Shown here piece by piece: positions 36,449 through 44,835 of a stretch of 64,000 bases of DNA. Source of the DNA: Saprospiraceae bacterium (GTDB taxonomy: Bacteria; Bacteroidota; Bacteroidia; Chitinophagales; Saprospiraceae); contig JADJLQ010000002.1 of the NCBI GenBank assembly GCA_016709995.1, positions 62,001-126,000 on the forward strand. The letters run 5' to 3'. A program made the position numbers and the translations under genes. Below the pieces are notes generated by a model that was not told where the DNA came from, made no database searches, and saw only the letters and a program-made list of their open reading frames with translations. The first letter of the stretch is position 1, and each line of letters starts with the position of its first letter.

Positions 36449-36796
36449 TCAACCATACCATACAGCAAAGCGTTTCCTCCTTAACTCCAGCGCCAACTGT
36501 TCCTCCATTTTGAGCGCCTCTGTTTTAGTCATTAGGTCTAAATGATTGTATAGGCTGGGCCGAAGGTAGAGCCCATATTTTTGCACGATGTTTGAAGCCA
36601 GTTTGTGCCCTTTTTTGTTTCTGTAGCCTGATTTATGTTGTTCGAACCGCTCTTTGGGCGTTTTGCTGGTCATACCTACATAGAGGCATTCCAGCACGCC
36701 ATTGTATTGTGGGTTGGCAGTTCTGAATTTGACACTTTCGCTGAATACCCGCTTAGATAATTCAATCACATAGACCTGGTATATCTTTTTTAACAT
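36449..36796 (-). CDS. GIY-YIG nuclease-like protein
   Basis: Small protein with a degenerate GIY-YIG fold: KKIYQVYVIEL as first motif, CLYVGMTSKTPKERFEQHKSG as second (with the expected Arg), and a C-terminal Glu-rich helix KMEEQLALELRRKRF. The ATG at 36796 (MLKKIYQVYVIEL) is preferred since the upstream 17 residues lack similarity. 115 residues. Endonuclease activity is uncertain because the GIY tripeptide is YVI here. It has no obvious partner. Confidence 0.7.
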   Translation of the reverse strand: MLKKIYQVYVIELSKRVFSESVKFRTANPQYNGVLECLYVGMTSKTPKERFEQHKSGYRNKKGHKLASNIVQKYGLYLRPSLYNHLDLMTKTEALKMEEQLALELRRKRFAVWYG

Positions 36797-36904
36797 CAAG
36801 GTATAGAAGCAATAAATATAGCATTGAATAGTTTGCCCGGGGGACAAAATAATTTCAAATTTTTAAATACGAAATCAGGTATAGAATTCTTGATCTATCA
36901 GCTC

Positions 36905-37408
36905 TTATTGTTTTATGGACGCGAGCAATTCGTCCAATCCTTCCATGGCCATAGATAGTCCTTCTTTGAAACCCATTTGAATAGTAGCCTCCAGTTGTGC
37001 AAGGTCATCATAGGATATGCGCATTTCCACCCTCGTATGATGGCCCAGATCTGAAAAATGCACTTCCCATCTGGACTTCGGCAGATCGTTATTTATAGTA
37101 CCATCTGCATCCGTAAATGCATCGAGTCCTGTAAAGTGTTTTTGAAACTCAATGTTGGTATAGGTGGCGATAGCCCAATGCTCTTCTCCATGAGGACCTA
37201 CCATAGCGTACAGCCACTGACCTCCTTCTCTAAAGTCCATTGATTTGGTTCTGGCTTTCCAGGGCTTAGGCGCCCACCATTGGTCGAGGATTTCCCTGTT
37301 GGTGTAGGCGTCCCATACCAAAGGTAGTGCTGCTGCAAACGCTCTTTTTACATTGATGGTATTGTTTTCCCTGTTTACAGAAAAATCAAAGGCAAGATTG
37401 AAACTCAT
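36905..37408 (-). CDS. AHSA1/SRPBCC-domain protein
   Basis: Helix-grip (START-like) fold protein of the Aha1 C-terminal type. Seen: VKRAFAAALPLVWDAYTNRE, DQWWAPKPWKARTKSMDFREGG, and GFKEGLSMAMEGLDELL near the end. About 167 residues from the ATG at 37408. That start overlaps the ArsR stop by 4 bp (ATGA), so the two are translationally coupled. ArsR-SRPBCC pairs are widespread; the ligand is unknown. Confidence 0.88.
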   Translation of the reverse strand: MSFNLAFDFSVNRENNTINVKRAFAAALPLVWDAYTNREILDQWWAPKPWKARTKSMDFREGGQWLYAMVGPHGEEHWAIATYTNIEFQKHFTGLDAFTDADGTINNDLPKSRWEVHFSDLGHHTRVEMRISYDDLAQLEATIQMGFKEGLSMAMEGLDELLASIKQ

Positions 37409-37725
37409 TTTTTGTTTTTTTTCATGGTTAATAATACTTTGTCCAGTTCGTTGAAGCGGCTTTCCCAAATCTTTTTGAATTGGTCCAGCCAATGATCTAT
37501 TTCTTTCATTTTATTGAAGTCGAGTTGATAATAGATTTCTCTACCGTCCGGATTTTGCGATACCAGCTGGCATTCTGTCAGTATGCGCAAATGTTTGGAG
37601 ATGGCTTGGCGTGTACTATCAAAATGCTCAGCCAGGGCATTTGGTGTCATAGGCTGAAATGCAATCAGCAGGATAATAGCCCGACGGGTCGGATCGGCAA
37701 TCGCTTGAAAAACATCTCTTCTCAT
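37405..37725 (-). CDS. ArsR-family transcriptional repressor
   Basis: Winged-helix dimeric repressor: DVFQAIADPTRRAIILLIAF, recognition helix NALAEHFDSTRQAISKHLRIL, and wing SQNPDGREIYYQL. 106 residues. It lacks metal-binding cysteines of the ArsR/SmtB type, so it belongs to the SRPBCC-linked subgroup. Its promoter carries an inverted repeat over the -7 box (37756-37775), strongly suggesting autoregulation of this gene and the AHSA1 gene. Confidence 0.9.
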   Translation of the reverse strand: MRRDVFQAIADPTRRAIILLIAFQPMTPNALAEHFDSTRQAISKHLRILTECQLVSQNPDGREIYYQLDFNKMKEIDHWLDQFKKIWESRFNELDKVLLTMKKNKK

Positions 37726-37755
37726 ATTATATAAAATTAATTAAGAAACTAATTG

Positions 37756-37799
37756 GTTGCAAATATACATGCAACTATTTGGCTTCGCAATAGGTTGCA
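37756..37799 (-). promoter_or_regulatory. ArsR promoter with overlapping GTTGCA-N8-TGCAAC operator
   Basis: On the minus strand, TTG (complement at 37788-37790) and TATATTTG (complement at 37760-37767) are 20 bases apart, an excellent promoter. The inverted repeat GTTGCA/TGCAAC (37756-37761 and 37770-37775) covers the -7 box, and a third GTTGCA lies at 37794-37799. Binding there would block RNA polymerase. Confidence 0.68.
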
Positions 37800-37869
37800 A
37801 AAATTTATTTTTGGGTAGGACAGCTCCCAGGGCCGCAACTTTAACTTATGATGATCTGGCATATGGACC

Positions 37870-38907
37870 TCAATCCCACCATCTGATAGGTACAGGTAGT
37901 GCTTGCATAGAGACTAGCCGTCCTTTCTGAGGGGTTAGATATCGGATATTCCTACGCTCGCTTTCAGTGATAAATCTTTCCACAGGTTCGGTCCAACTAT
38001 GTTGGGCCAGTGAAAAACTGCCCCAGTGGACCGGCATGATGATCTGCGCCTGAGCATCGATACCTGCCTGCACACTTTCCTCTGGGTACATATGTATTTG
38101 ATGCCAGTTTTCATTGTACTGACCACATTCGATAAAAGCAAAATCGAAGGGACCCAGCTTATCTCCTATTTTTTTAAAGTGATCACCGTATCCACCATCA
38201 CCACTATACCAAAGGTTTTCAGCTCCATTTTGGAATACCCAACCACCCCAGAGGGTCATCGCTCTGTCAGCAAGGCCTCTACCAGAAAAATGCCGAGATG
38301 GTGTAAAATGAATTTGAATACCGGCAAAAGTTTTGTGCTCCCACCAATCAAATTCGGTAATATCTTCTGATGGAATACCCCATTGAATTAAATGCCGGGC
38401 GACGCCAAGAGCGACAAAATATTTTTTCACCTTAGGCTTAAGTCGCTGGATGCTTTCGTAGTCCAGGTGGTCATAATGGTCATGGGTGAGCAGGAGCAAA
38501 TTGATCTCCGGAAAATCTTCTGCTAACTCAAGTGTGTTATCACTAAATCTATTTACTGAAAACGGCGAGATCGGGGCAGCATTAGGGCCCAGCATAGGAT
38601 CGATGAGTATGGTTTGATGGTTCATGCGCATCAATAATGCTGAATGACCGTACCAGATAAATTTCGTTTCATTGGAGGGCTTTAGAAACTCTGCCTGTTC
38701 AAAAGGCAAAATTGGCAATTTGGTTTTGGGTTCTCTACCTTCTTTTTCACAAAATTGTTTGTACAATAATTTTGGTAGTGATGAAAAACTGAAGTTCATA
38801 TTGGTAGTCTGCAGATTGACAAACTTTTTACCATCCCAGTTATTTGAACGGGCATATTTTTCCAAATCTGATTTACTGGCCTTGCCTCCGAATTGTTTTC
38901 TCATCAT
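37870..38907 (-). CDS. MBL-fold metallohydrolase, UlaG/NAPE-PLD-like
   Basis: Zinc-dependent hydrolase. Metal motif LLLTHDHYDHLDY (HxHxDH), preceded by IWYGHSALLMRMN and ILIDPMLGP, later YSGDGGYGDHFKKIG and MPVHWGSF. 345 residues matches the N-acylphosphatidylethanolamine phospholipase D/UlaG-like group. The substrate could be a phospholipid or cyclic sugar ester. It lies 42 bp downstream of the annotated pirin stop region on the same strand and may be co-transcribed with it. Confidence 0.87.
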   Translation of the reverse strand: MMRKQFGGKASKSDLEKYARSNNWDGKKFVNLQTTNMNFSFSSLPKLLYKQFCEKEGREPKTKLPILPFEQAEFLKPSNETKFIWYGHSALLMRMNHQTILIDPMLGPNAAPISPFSVNRFSDNTLELAEDFPEINLLLLTHDHYDHLDYESIQRLKPKVKKYFVALGVARHLIQWGIPSEDITEFDWWEHKTFAGIQIHFTPSRHFSGRGLADRAMTLWGGWVFQNGAENLWYSGDGGYGDHFKKIGDKLGPFDFAFIECGQYNENWHQIHMYPEESVQAGIDAQAQIIMPVHWGSFSLAQHSWTEPVERFITESERRNIRYLTPQKGRLVSMQALPVPIRWWD

Positions 38908-38949
38908 ATTACTTGAAAAAATAATTTGATAGCTGTGTGATAATAAGGA

Positions 38950-39813
38950 TCAAATGATGCCATATTTGCCTGCATGAAAATCTTTATATGCCTGAGCGAT
39001 CTCAAGATCACTGTTCATCACAAAAGGACCGCGGGCTATGATGGGTTCTGTATATGGCTCTCCACCAAATAGAATGATGTCGGTAGCCAGCTCACTTTTA
39101 TTGTTGATTTCAATAGTTCCTTCATCTTTACCAAACTCTATGAATTCGCCGGTTTGATAGGTAGTCGTATTGATCATGGCTGCATGGGTAGGCAATAAGG
39201 CTGCATACTCCATGGTGGCATCGGTAGGTAAAGAAAAAGTTGCACCAGGCAGTAGATGGATATGATATAAAAACTGCCTGGAATAATTTGGGATTTTTGA
39301 ACTCAATTCCTCATAATCCCCTACAATGATTTTTATCCAGCCGGCACCTTCTCCTAATTTTTTTACCGGAATATCCTGGGCCTGGAGTGAAAGATACTCT
39401 GGAAGTTCAGCCTTGATTTTTGAAGGAAGATTGATCCAGAATTGAAAACCATGTATCAGCAAGTCTCCTGTACCAGCATCAGCATTGATGACCTCATCAT
39501 GTATGATACCATTGCCTGCTTTCATCCATTGTGCTCCTCCTGAGCGAATGGTGGCATGATGGCCACGGCTATCATAGTGTTCGCCTTCACCTTGAATCAG
39601 GTAAGTCAGTGTAGCTATCCCCCGATGAGGATGGGCGCCAGTGCCTTTGGTTTTGCGTGGCTCCTTAGGGTCAGCATGACCTGGAGGAAAATGATCCAGT
39701 AAGACAAAGGGACCTACGGCATCTGCATAACGGCTCGGTAAAAACCGATAGATAGTGAGATCTGCGATAAGTGTTTTCTGTCCAGTGGTCGTAAAAGAAA
39801 TTGGTTTGAGCAT
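38950..39813 (-). CDS. Pirin family protein
   Basis: Bicupin protein; pirins bind iron and some oxidise quercetin. Metal ligands appear in GAHPHRGIATLTYLIQGEGEH and NGIIHDE. The C-terminal cupin ends RGPFVMNSDLEIAQAYKDF. The start at 39813 (MLKPISFTTTGQ) is chosen since 28 upstream residues show no similarity. 287 residues is typical. It lies just upstream of the UlaG-like hydrolase. A short plus-strand frame overlaps the upstream DNA and is not convincing. Confidence 0.88.
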   Translation of the reverse strand: MLKPISFTTTGQKTLIADLTIYRFLPSRYADAVGPFVLLDHFPPGHADPKEPRKTKGTGAHPHRGIATLTYLIQGEGEHYDSRGHHATIRSGGAQWMKAGNGIIHDEVINADAGTGDLLIHGFQFWINLPSKIKAELPEYLSLQAQDIPVKKLGEGAGWIKIIVGDYEELSSKIPNYSRQFLYHIHLLPGATFSLPTDATMEYAALLPTHAAMINTTTYQTGEFIEFGKDEGTIEINNKSELATDIILFGGEPYTEPIIARGPFVMNSDLEIAQAYKDFHAGKYGII

Positions 39814-40112
39814 GAGATTAGTGTTTATCGGACTAAAAAACAAATTTTGTAATGAAAGGTTTATCAATCTTGCCATGAAGCTTGAAATGTCTGCCAAGTA
39901 CCTCGCTCATTCTGAAGCAGAAGATTGGAATCTTGCAAATAAAATTGATGCTGGAATGAAAGCCTTGAAAAAAAGAAAGTTGAATTCAAAAAAACTTTCT
40001 TAGGAATTAAAAATGATTAGAAGTGATATGAAAAAGGACTCAATAGCGTCGTATTAGATTAAATGAAGTAATCGAAAAATGCTGAACAGATTATTGGATA
40101 AAAGAACAGGTC

Positions 40113-40808
40113 CTAACAACCACTCACCTTATTCCCCACACTAAATTCAAACTCCTGCTTCACTTTCATGCCATTAGCGCTTTCTGCCGGTTTCCATTTT
40201 GGCATAGAAGTAATGGCCTCTAATAATAATTGATCTGTCAGGGCATCCTCGGAAGACACCGCTATTTGAGGATTGGCTATTTCGCCTTGCTCATCAACGG
40301 TAAAGCGCACCACTGCTTGTCGCAATTGTTTGGAAGTAGATTCAGCGATTTTATCAACAGCATTTTCTTTCAGATATTGAGTCAATAGTTGGTGCCCACC
40401 CAGATATTGTGCTTCGATTTCAGGGACTACAGTGACCACAAAATGCATAAGCTCTTCATTGTTCTCGCCCGTAACTGTATTTGTAGTATAGTACTTAATA
40501 TCGACTACAATGTCTGATCCCATATCGACTGTCTTTAAAATATTTTTTTGTTCCGTACTCAGATGGTCATCGGCGCTAACTGCTTTCATTATTGTACCAT
40601 TGCAGGTAGCTGACAACGATGCAGAGATATAATGGCTAATCCAGGAGGACGGGTATCCGGGATTGATATCGATCATCTTATTAGCCATCCTGACATTTGA
40701 TATATGCACCGGACGGGTGTACGCTGCTTTGACCCCATAATTAAGATCTTGAGAAAAACCTGAGACAACAGATATAAATAAAATCAGAGAGGTGATGAGG
40801 TTTTTCAT
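40113..40808 (-). CDS. Secreted protein with TonB C-terminal-like domain
   Basis: The start at 40808 gives MKNLITSLILFISVVSGFSQ, a clear signal peptide. The middle (about 20-150) is unrecognised. The C-terminal 80 residues match the TonB C-terminal pattern (AVVRFTVDEQGEIANPQIAV, LLLEAITSMPKWKPAESANG, VKQEFEFSV). There is no N-terminal anchor with Pro-rich linker, so it is not an energy-transducing TonB. Such domains are common in Bacteroidota periplasmic proteins. Function unknown. Confidence 0.78.
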   Translation of the reverse strand: MKNLITSLILFISVVSGFSQDLNYGVKAAYTRPVHISNVRMANKMIDINPGYPSSWISHYISASLSATCNGTIMKAVSADDHLSTEQKNILKTVDMGSDIVVDIKYYTTNTVTGENNEELMHFVVTVVPEIEAQYLGGHQLLTQYLKENAVDKIAESTSKQLRQAVVRFTVDEQGEIANPQIAVSSEDALTDQLLLEAITSMPKWKPAESANGMKVKQEFEFSVGNKVSGC

Positions 40809-41048
40809 ATGAGCTGTTTTTGATATGGTATTGATTATGATTAGCCAAGGTACCATTTGAATGGCTGATTAATGAGTCTGATTTTTTTTTAACATCAATT
40901 TAATAATAAATCTCTCTGCTGCCACTAGCCTTAATGCTGATCAAAATCTCTATTTTGCACAACCAATCTCCTTTGTGCCCTAAGTAATCTTAGTGGTTAA
41001 AATAATTGGTTAAAAAATAATTTAGTGGTCATCAAATCTAACAGAAAC

Positions 41049-42377
41049 ATGAAGCCAATAGTAGGAATCTGTATTCTCTATCTACTCACCTTAAGTTGTT
41101 CTACCCCCAAGGCCATTCAACTCATCAAAATTGCAGAAAACGAAGGCAAGCACTATGGCCCTGCAGAGCCTAGCATGGCAGTATCACCACTGCATCCTGA
41201 GTGGGTAGTGGGAGGATCTATTCTCGATCGGGTGCATTATTCCTCCGATGGAGGCCAGACCTTTGGTCATACTTTTTTAAAATCGCCTCTTGGAGTATTT
41301 GGTGATCCGGTACTGTGGGCTGATCACCTGGGCAATTTTTATTATGTCCATTTAGGTACACCCGGCGGCGGCGGCAGGAATACCTCTCGATATCTCGAAA
41401 GCCTGGTGATCCATCAAAGTATCGATGGTGGAAAGTCCTGGGATGAAGGCACTGCGATAGGTACGAACCCTCCCAAAAACCAGGACAAACCCTGGATCGC
41501 TTCGGACCCACTCAATGGGGACCTGGTGGTCACCTGGACAGAATTTGATAAATATGCATCCACCCAGTCTACCGACAAATCAAGGATTCGGTTTTCAAAG
41601 TCTGCTGATCAGGGCAAGACCTGGACACAAGCCATTACGATCAGCGACCATGAAGGTGACTGTCTAGATGATGACTATACTCCCGAAGGCGCTGTGCCGG
41701 CCTATGGACTCCATCATCAAATCTATGTAGTCTGGGCATTTGATCAAAAACTATGGTTTGACAAAAGTCTTGATGGAGGTCTGACCTGGCTGCCCAGGGA
41801 TCAGGAGATTATGGATCAGATCGGTGGTTGGTCCCTGGATGTACCCGGACTGGGTCGCGCCAATGGCATGCCGGTGACCTGTACCGATCTTAGCATAAAT
41901 CAATATCGGGGTTCCATCTATGTCTGCTGGGCTGACTTAAAAAATGGCGAAGACAATATGGATGTCTGGATCATGCACAGTAGAGACGAGGGTCGTACCT
42001 GGTCCCAGCGCATCAAAGTCAATCAGGATACCGGTCCCAGGTATCAGTTCCTGCCCTGGATGAGCGTAGATCCGGCCACGGGATACATATATATAGTGTA
42101 CTACGACCGTCGCAATCATGCCGACACCCAGACGGATGTAGTGGTGGCTACCTCAAAAGATGGAGGAAATACGTTTAAAGAGATATTATTGACAGGAAGT
42201 ACCTTTACCCCACCTGGCAATGAAGTCTTTTTCGGTGATTATAATGGTATCTCTGCGGCTAATGGGATCATCCGGCCGATCTGGACCAGCTACGCTGACA
42301 AAAAACTAAGTGTATGGACTGCGATCATCAATGAAAAAGGAGTAAAAAAGAACATCGTCGCTAAAGCAAAATCCTGA
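41049..42377 (+). CDS. Sialidase-fold (BNR/Asp-box) lipoprotein
   Basis: Lipoprotein (MKPIVGICILYLLTLSCS, lipobox LSCS) with a six-bladed propeller. Six Asp boxes of SxDxGxTW type are visible: SSDGGQTF, SIDGGKSW, SADQGKTW, SLDGGLTW, SRDEGRTW and SKDGGNTF. The ATG at 41049 is used; an earlier in-frame start adds 8 residues. 442 residues. Catalytic residues of true sialidases (Arg triad, FRIP) are not obvious, so the activity is open. The next gene starts 33 bp downstream, suggesting an operon with the TIM-barrel isomerase. Confidence 0.82.
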   Translation: MKPIVGICILYLLTLSCSTPKAIQLIKIAENEGKHYGPAEPSMAVSPLHPEWVVGGSILDRVHYSSDGGQTFGHTFLKSPLGVFGDPVLWADHLGNFYYVHLGTPGGGGRNTSRYLESLVIHQSIDGGKSWDEGTAIGTNPPKNQDKPWIASDPLNGDLVVTWTEFDKYASTQSTDKSRIRFSKSADQGKTWTQAITISDHEGDCLDDDYTPEGAVPAYGLHHQIYVVWAFDQKLWFDKSLDGGLTWLPRDQEIMDQIGGWSLDVPGLGRANGMPVTCTDLSINQYRGSIYVCWADLKNGEDNMDVWIMHSRDEGRTWSQRIKVNQDTGPRYQFLPWMSVDPATGYIYIVYYDRRNHADTQTDVVVATSKDGGNTFKEILLTGSTFTPPGNEVFFGDYNGISAANGIIRPIWTSYADKKLSVWTAIINEKGVKKNIVAKAKS

Positions 42378-42409
42378 CGAATCGCTCGATAACAAGTTAG
42401 ATAAAAAAT

Positions 42410-43372
42410 ATGTCACCTAAAATAACCAGACGCCAGCATCTTAATAGCCTGGTTGCGATCGGTGCTTCGGCTGCCCTAATGCCCATCACAAGTGCCAAGC
42501 CCTTATTTAAACCTATATCTATCGACAGCTCCAACAAACGGGATATCTATATTTTCTCCAAACACCTTCAATGGCTGGACTATGAAGCTATGGCAGACAC
42601 AGCTGCACGAATGGGTTTTGATGGCATCGATTTGACGGTCAGGTCCAAAGGGCATGTCCTGCCTGAAAATGTAAAAAAAGATTTGCCGCGGGCAGTGAAT
42701 GCTATTCGAAAAGCCGGTCTTAAGGCAGACCTTTTGACGACAAGCATTACATCTATCGAAGAACCGTACACTGAGGCGATCTTAAAAACTGCCGGCGAAT
42801 TGGGCATCAAAACCTACCGTACCGGTTGGCTGACCTATAAGCCCGGTGTACCTGTCCTCAAACAATTAGACGCCTTCCACATGCAGTTTAAAGCCCTGGC
42901 CAAAATGAACAAACGGTACAGTCTTCAAGGGGCTTATCAAAATCACTCAGGCACGGGCGTTGGCGCTTCTTTATGGGATATCTGGTACCTGATCAAGGAT
43001 CTGGATGCCCGCTATATGGGCGTGCAGTTTGATGTGCGACACGCTATGGTCGAGAGCCTCAGTGCCTGGCAGGTAGGTCTGCAGCTGCTGGCTCCATATA
43101 TCAACACACTCGATATCAAAGACTTTGATTGGATAAAAAAAGATGGCAAACAAACCATCGACAATGTACCACTTGGAACAGGGTTGATAGATTTTAAAAA
43201 TTATTTTTCCCTGGTAGACAAATTGAATGTACATGCACCCCTATGTCTCCATCTCGAATATCCTTTGGGCGGGGCCAATGACGGAGAATCTCATCTCTCC
43301 ATACCTGCTACGGAAGTGATTGAGGCTATGAAGCGGGATTTGAATAGTTTGAAGCAGTCGGTTGGAAATTAA
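42410..43372 (+). CDS. Sugar phosphate isomerase/epimerase-like TIM barrel, Tat-type signal
   Basis: Xylose-isomerase-like TIM-barrel protein of the AP-endonuclease-2 superfamily. The N-terminus (TRRQHLNSLVAIGASAALM) looks like a twin-arginine signal, placing it in the periplasm. Further on: MGFDGIDLTVRSKGHVLPE, YQNHSGTGVGASLWD, VQFDVRHAMVES, DIKDFDW and CLHLEYPLGG, with metal-binding His/Glu/Asp positions as in the family. 320 residues. The substrate is unknown. It follows the Asp-box lipoprotein closely. Confidence 0.84.
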   Translation: MSPKITRRQHLNSLVAIGASAALMPITSAKPLFKPISIDSSNKRDIYIFSKHLQWLDYEAMADTAARMGFDGIDLTVRSKGHVLPENVKKDLPRAVNAIRKAGLKADLLTTSITSIEEPYTEAILKTAGELGIKTYRTGWLTYKPGVPVLKQLDAFHMQFKALAKMNKRYSLQGAYQNHSGTGVGASLWDIWYLIKDLDARYMGVQFDVRHAMVESLSAWQVGLQLLAPYINTLDIKDFDWIKKDGKQTIDNVPLGTGLIDFKNYFSLVDKLNVHAPLCLHLEYPLGGANDGESHLSIPATEVIEAMKRDLNSLKQSVGN

Positions 43373-43519
43373 TTGGATCCTTATCAGATACCCGCCTTTT
43401 CGATCTATGGCAAAAACTGTCCTCTTAGTTAAAGCATAGATTTTTTTACCTAAACTGTAACATTACACGATACGCAGTATCTAATTCTAAAAAAAGGGCC
43501 AATGACTTAGTGTAATAAA

Positions 43520-43996
43520 ATGGATTTTGATACGATTTATAGAGATTATTCAGCTAAAATATTCAGAGTATGTTTAAGCTATATTAATGATCCGGATCAG
43601 GCAGCTGATCTTACTCAGGAAACCTTTATTTCGGTTTGGCAACATCTGGGTTCGTTTAAAAATGAAGCTACCCTGGGCACATGGATATTTAGAATCGCAT
43701 GTAATAAATGTCTTAGGCAAATCGAAAAAGATGCAAGGATAAAAAAAGTGGAGCTGCCAATCCAATTGCAAGAAATGGAGCTGGATAATGCACAAGAACA
43801 AAAACATGTTTTTCTGAGAAATTGTATCGGAGAGCTGCTGGAATTAGAAAGAATCATTATTGGTCTTTTTATGGAAGATATTCCACAAGAAAAAATTGCT
43901 GAAATAGTCGGCTTAAGTCATTCAAATATCAGAGTTAAGGTCTTTCGCATAAAAGAAAAGTTGACAAAAAAGTTTTTGGACCATGGACCATTTTGA
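43520..43996 (+). CDS. ECF-type RNA polymerase sigma factor
   Basis: Region 2 (FDTIYRDYSAKIFRVCLSYI, DQAADLTQETFISVW) and region 4 (LERIIIGLFMEDIPQEKIAEIVGLSHSNIRVKVFRIKEKL) are clear. 158 residues. Its stop overlaps the next gene by 14 bp, so sigma and the membrane protein are co-translated. This is a second sigma factor, unrelated in linker and context to the one at 26509. Confidence 0.92.
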   Translation: MDFDTIYRDYSAKIFRVCLSYINDPDQAADLTQETFISVWQHLGSFKNEATLGTWIFRIACNKCLRQIEKDARIKKVELPIQLQEMELDNAQEQKHVFLRNCIGELLELERIIIGLFMEDIPQEKIAEIVGLSHSNIRVKVFRIKEKLTKKFLDHGPF

Positions 43997-44570
43997 ACAA
44001 TTAAAAGATATATGGCGAAGTCATGATTCAGATCGAATGCCATCGCTAACGAGCATAAACCATGCTATCAAAGCGTACCAAAAAGAAAAAAGAAAGAATA
44101 CCGCTTTTATTGTATTGCTTTTATTGATGTGTATCCTTGCCATGATATATGTGATGATGCAATACCATTCACACTTCTGGTCCACGAGGATTGGAGAGGT
44201 GCTATTTGTACTCATAGCTATTTATTTAGTTATTTCAAAGTATGCTTTACTTCAAAAAAATGTCCGGGATGAGATTTTAAATACAAATGAATATTTAGAT
44301 GATTTAAAGAAAAAAACTCAGAAAACAGCTTATAATAAAATACACCCAATTCTCTATATGGTCCTTGCCTCAGCTTTCTCGTTGTATGTGTACGAAATGC
44401 TCTCCCAGAACAAAACAAGATTAATCACAGGTTATACTCTATTGTTTTTGTTTCTTTCATTCATGTGGTTTGTTTACCGGCCTATAATGGAAAGAAGACA
44501 GAATCACAAAATTCAAACTTTATTAAACAAAATTGATCTCATAAAAAATCAAACGAATGAAAAAAGTTAA
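43983..44570 (+). CDS. Membrane protein of the sigma operon, possible anti-sigma factor
   Basis: 195 residues with a cytoplasmic N-terminus starting MDHFEQLKDIWRSHDSDRMPS and four predicted helices (about 39-59, 66-85, 118-137, 143-162), then a basic tail. The N-terminal LKDIWRSHD type is common in Bacteroidota proteins encoded beside ECF sigma factors. It overlaps both neighbours by 14 bp. The anti-sigma role is an inference. Confidence 0.75.
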   Translation: MDHFEQLKDIWRSHDSDRMPSLTSINHAIKAYQKEKRKNTAFIVLLLLMCILAMIYVMMQYHSHFWSTRIGEVLFVLIAIYLVISKYALLQKNVRDEILNTNEYLDDLKKKTQKTAYNKIHPILYMVLASAFSLYVYEMLSQNKTRLITGYTLLFLFLSFMWFVYRPIMERRQNHKIQTLLNKIDLIKNQTNEKS

Positions 44571-44757
44571 TTCAATTTATCTAAGGTATATGGCGATAGG
44601 AATTTTGGTGATGAATGCCGGAGCCATCGCCAACTTTTTTATTCATACGAATGAATTTGTAATCGACTTTTTTAAAGGTTTGGGCATAGTCCTGGTGATA
44701 GCAAGTTTCTGGTTAGCTGTAAAAAAACAAAAATGTGTTGTGCCGTCACCAACGTAG
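44557..44757 (+). CDS. Small two-helix membrane protein
   Basis: 66 residues: MKKVNSIYLRYMAIGILVMN and FFKGLGIVLVIASFWLAVKK are hydrophobic helices. It overlaps the preceding gene by 14 bp and ends the sigma operon. No family was recognised; small proteins of this type often accompany the sigma/membrane pair. Confidence 0.65.
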   Translation: MKKVNSIYLRYMAIGILVMNAGAIANFFIHTNEFVIDFFKGLGIVLVIASFWLAVKKQKCVVPSPT

Positions 44758-44835
44758 TTGTGAGGAAATAATGATCATCTTATAAAACTATCCGATATAC
44801 CAGAATAGCTACGAAGGCCGGCAAGTCCCTGCCAG

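Noticed and set aside
39755..40003. 82-residue plus-strand protein overlapping the pirin upstream DNA
   Set aside because: The first part is antisense to pirin; the end (LANKIDAGMKALKKRK...) is slightly protein-like but too short to support a gene.
41049..42377. True exo-sialidase
   Set aside because: Asp boxes alone show the propeller; the arginine triad and FRIP motif were not found.
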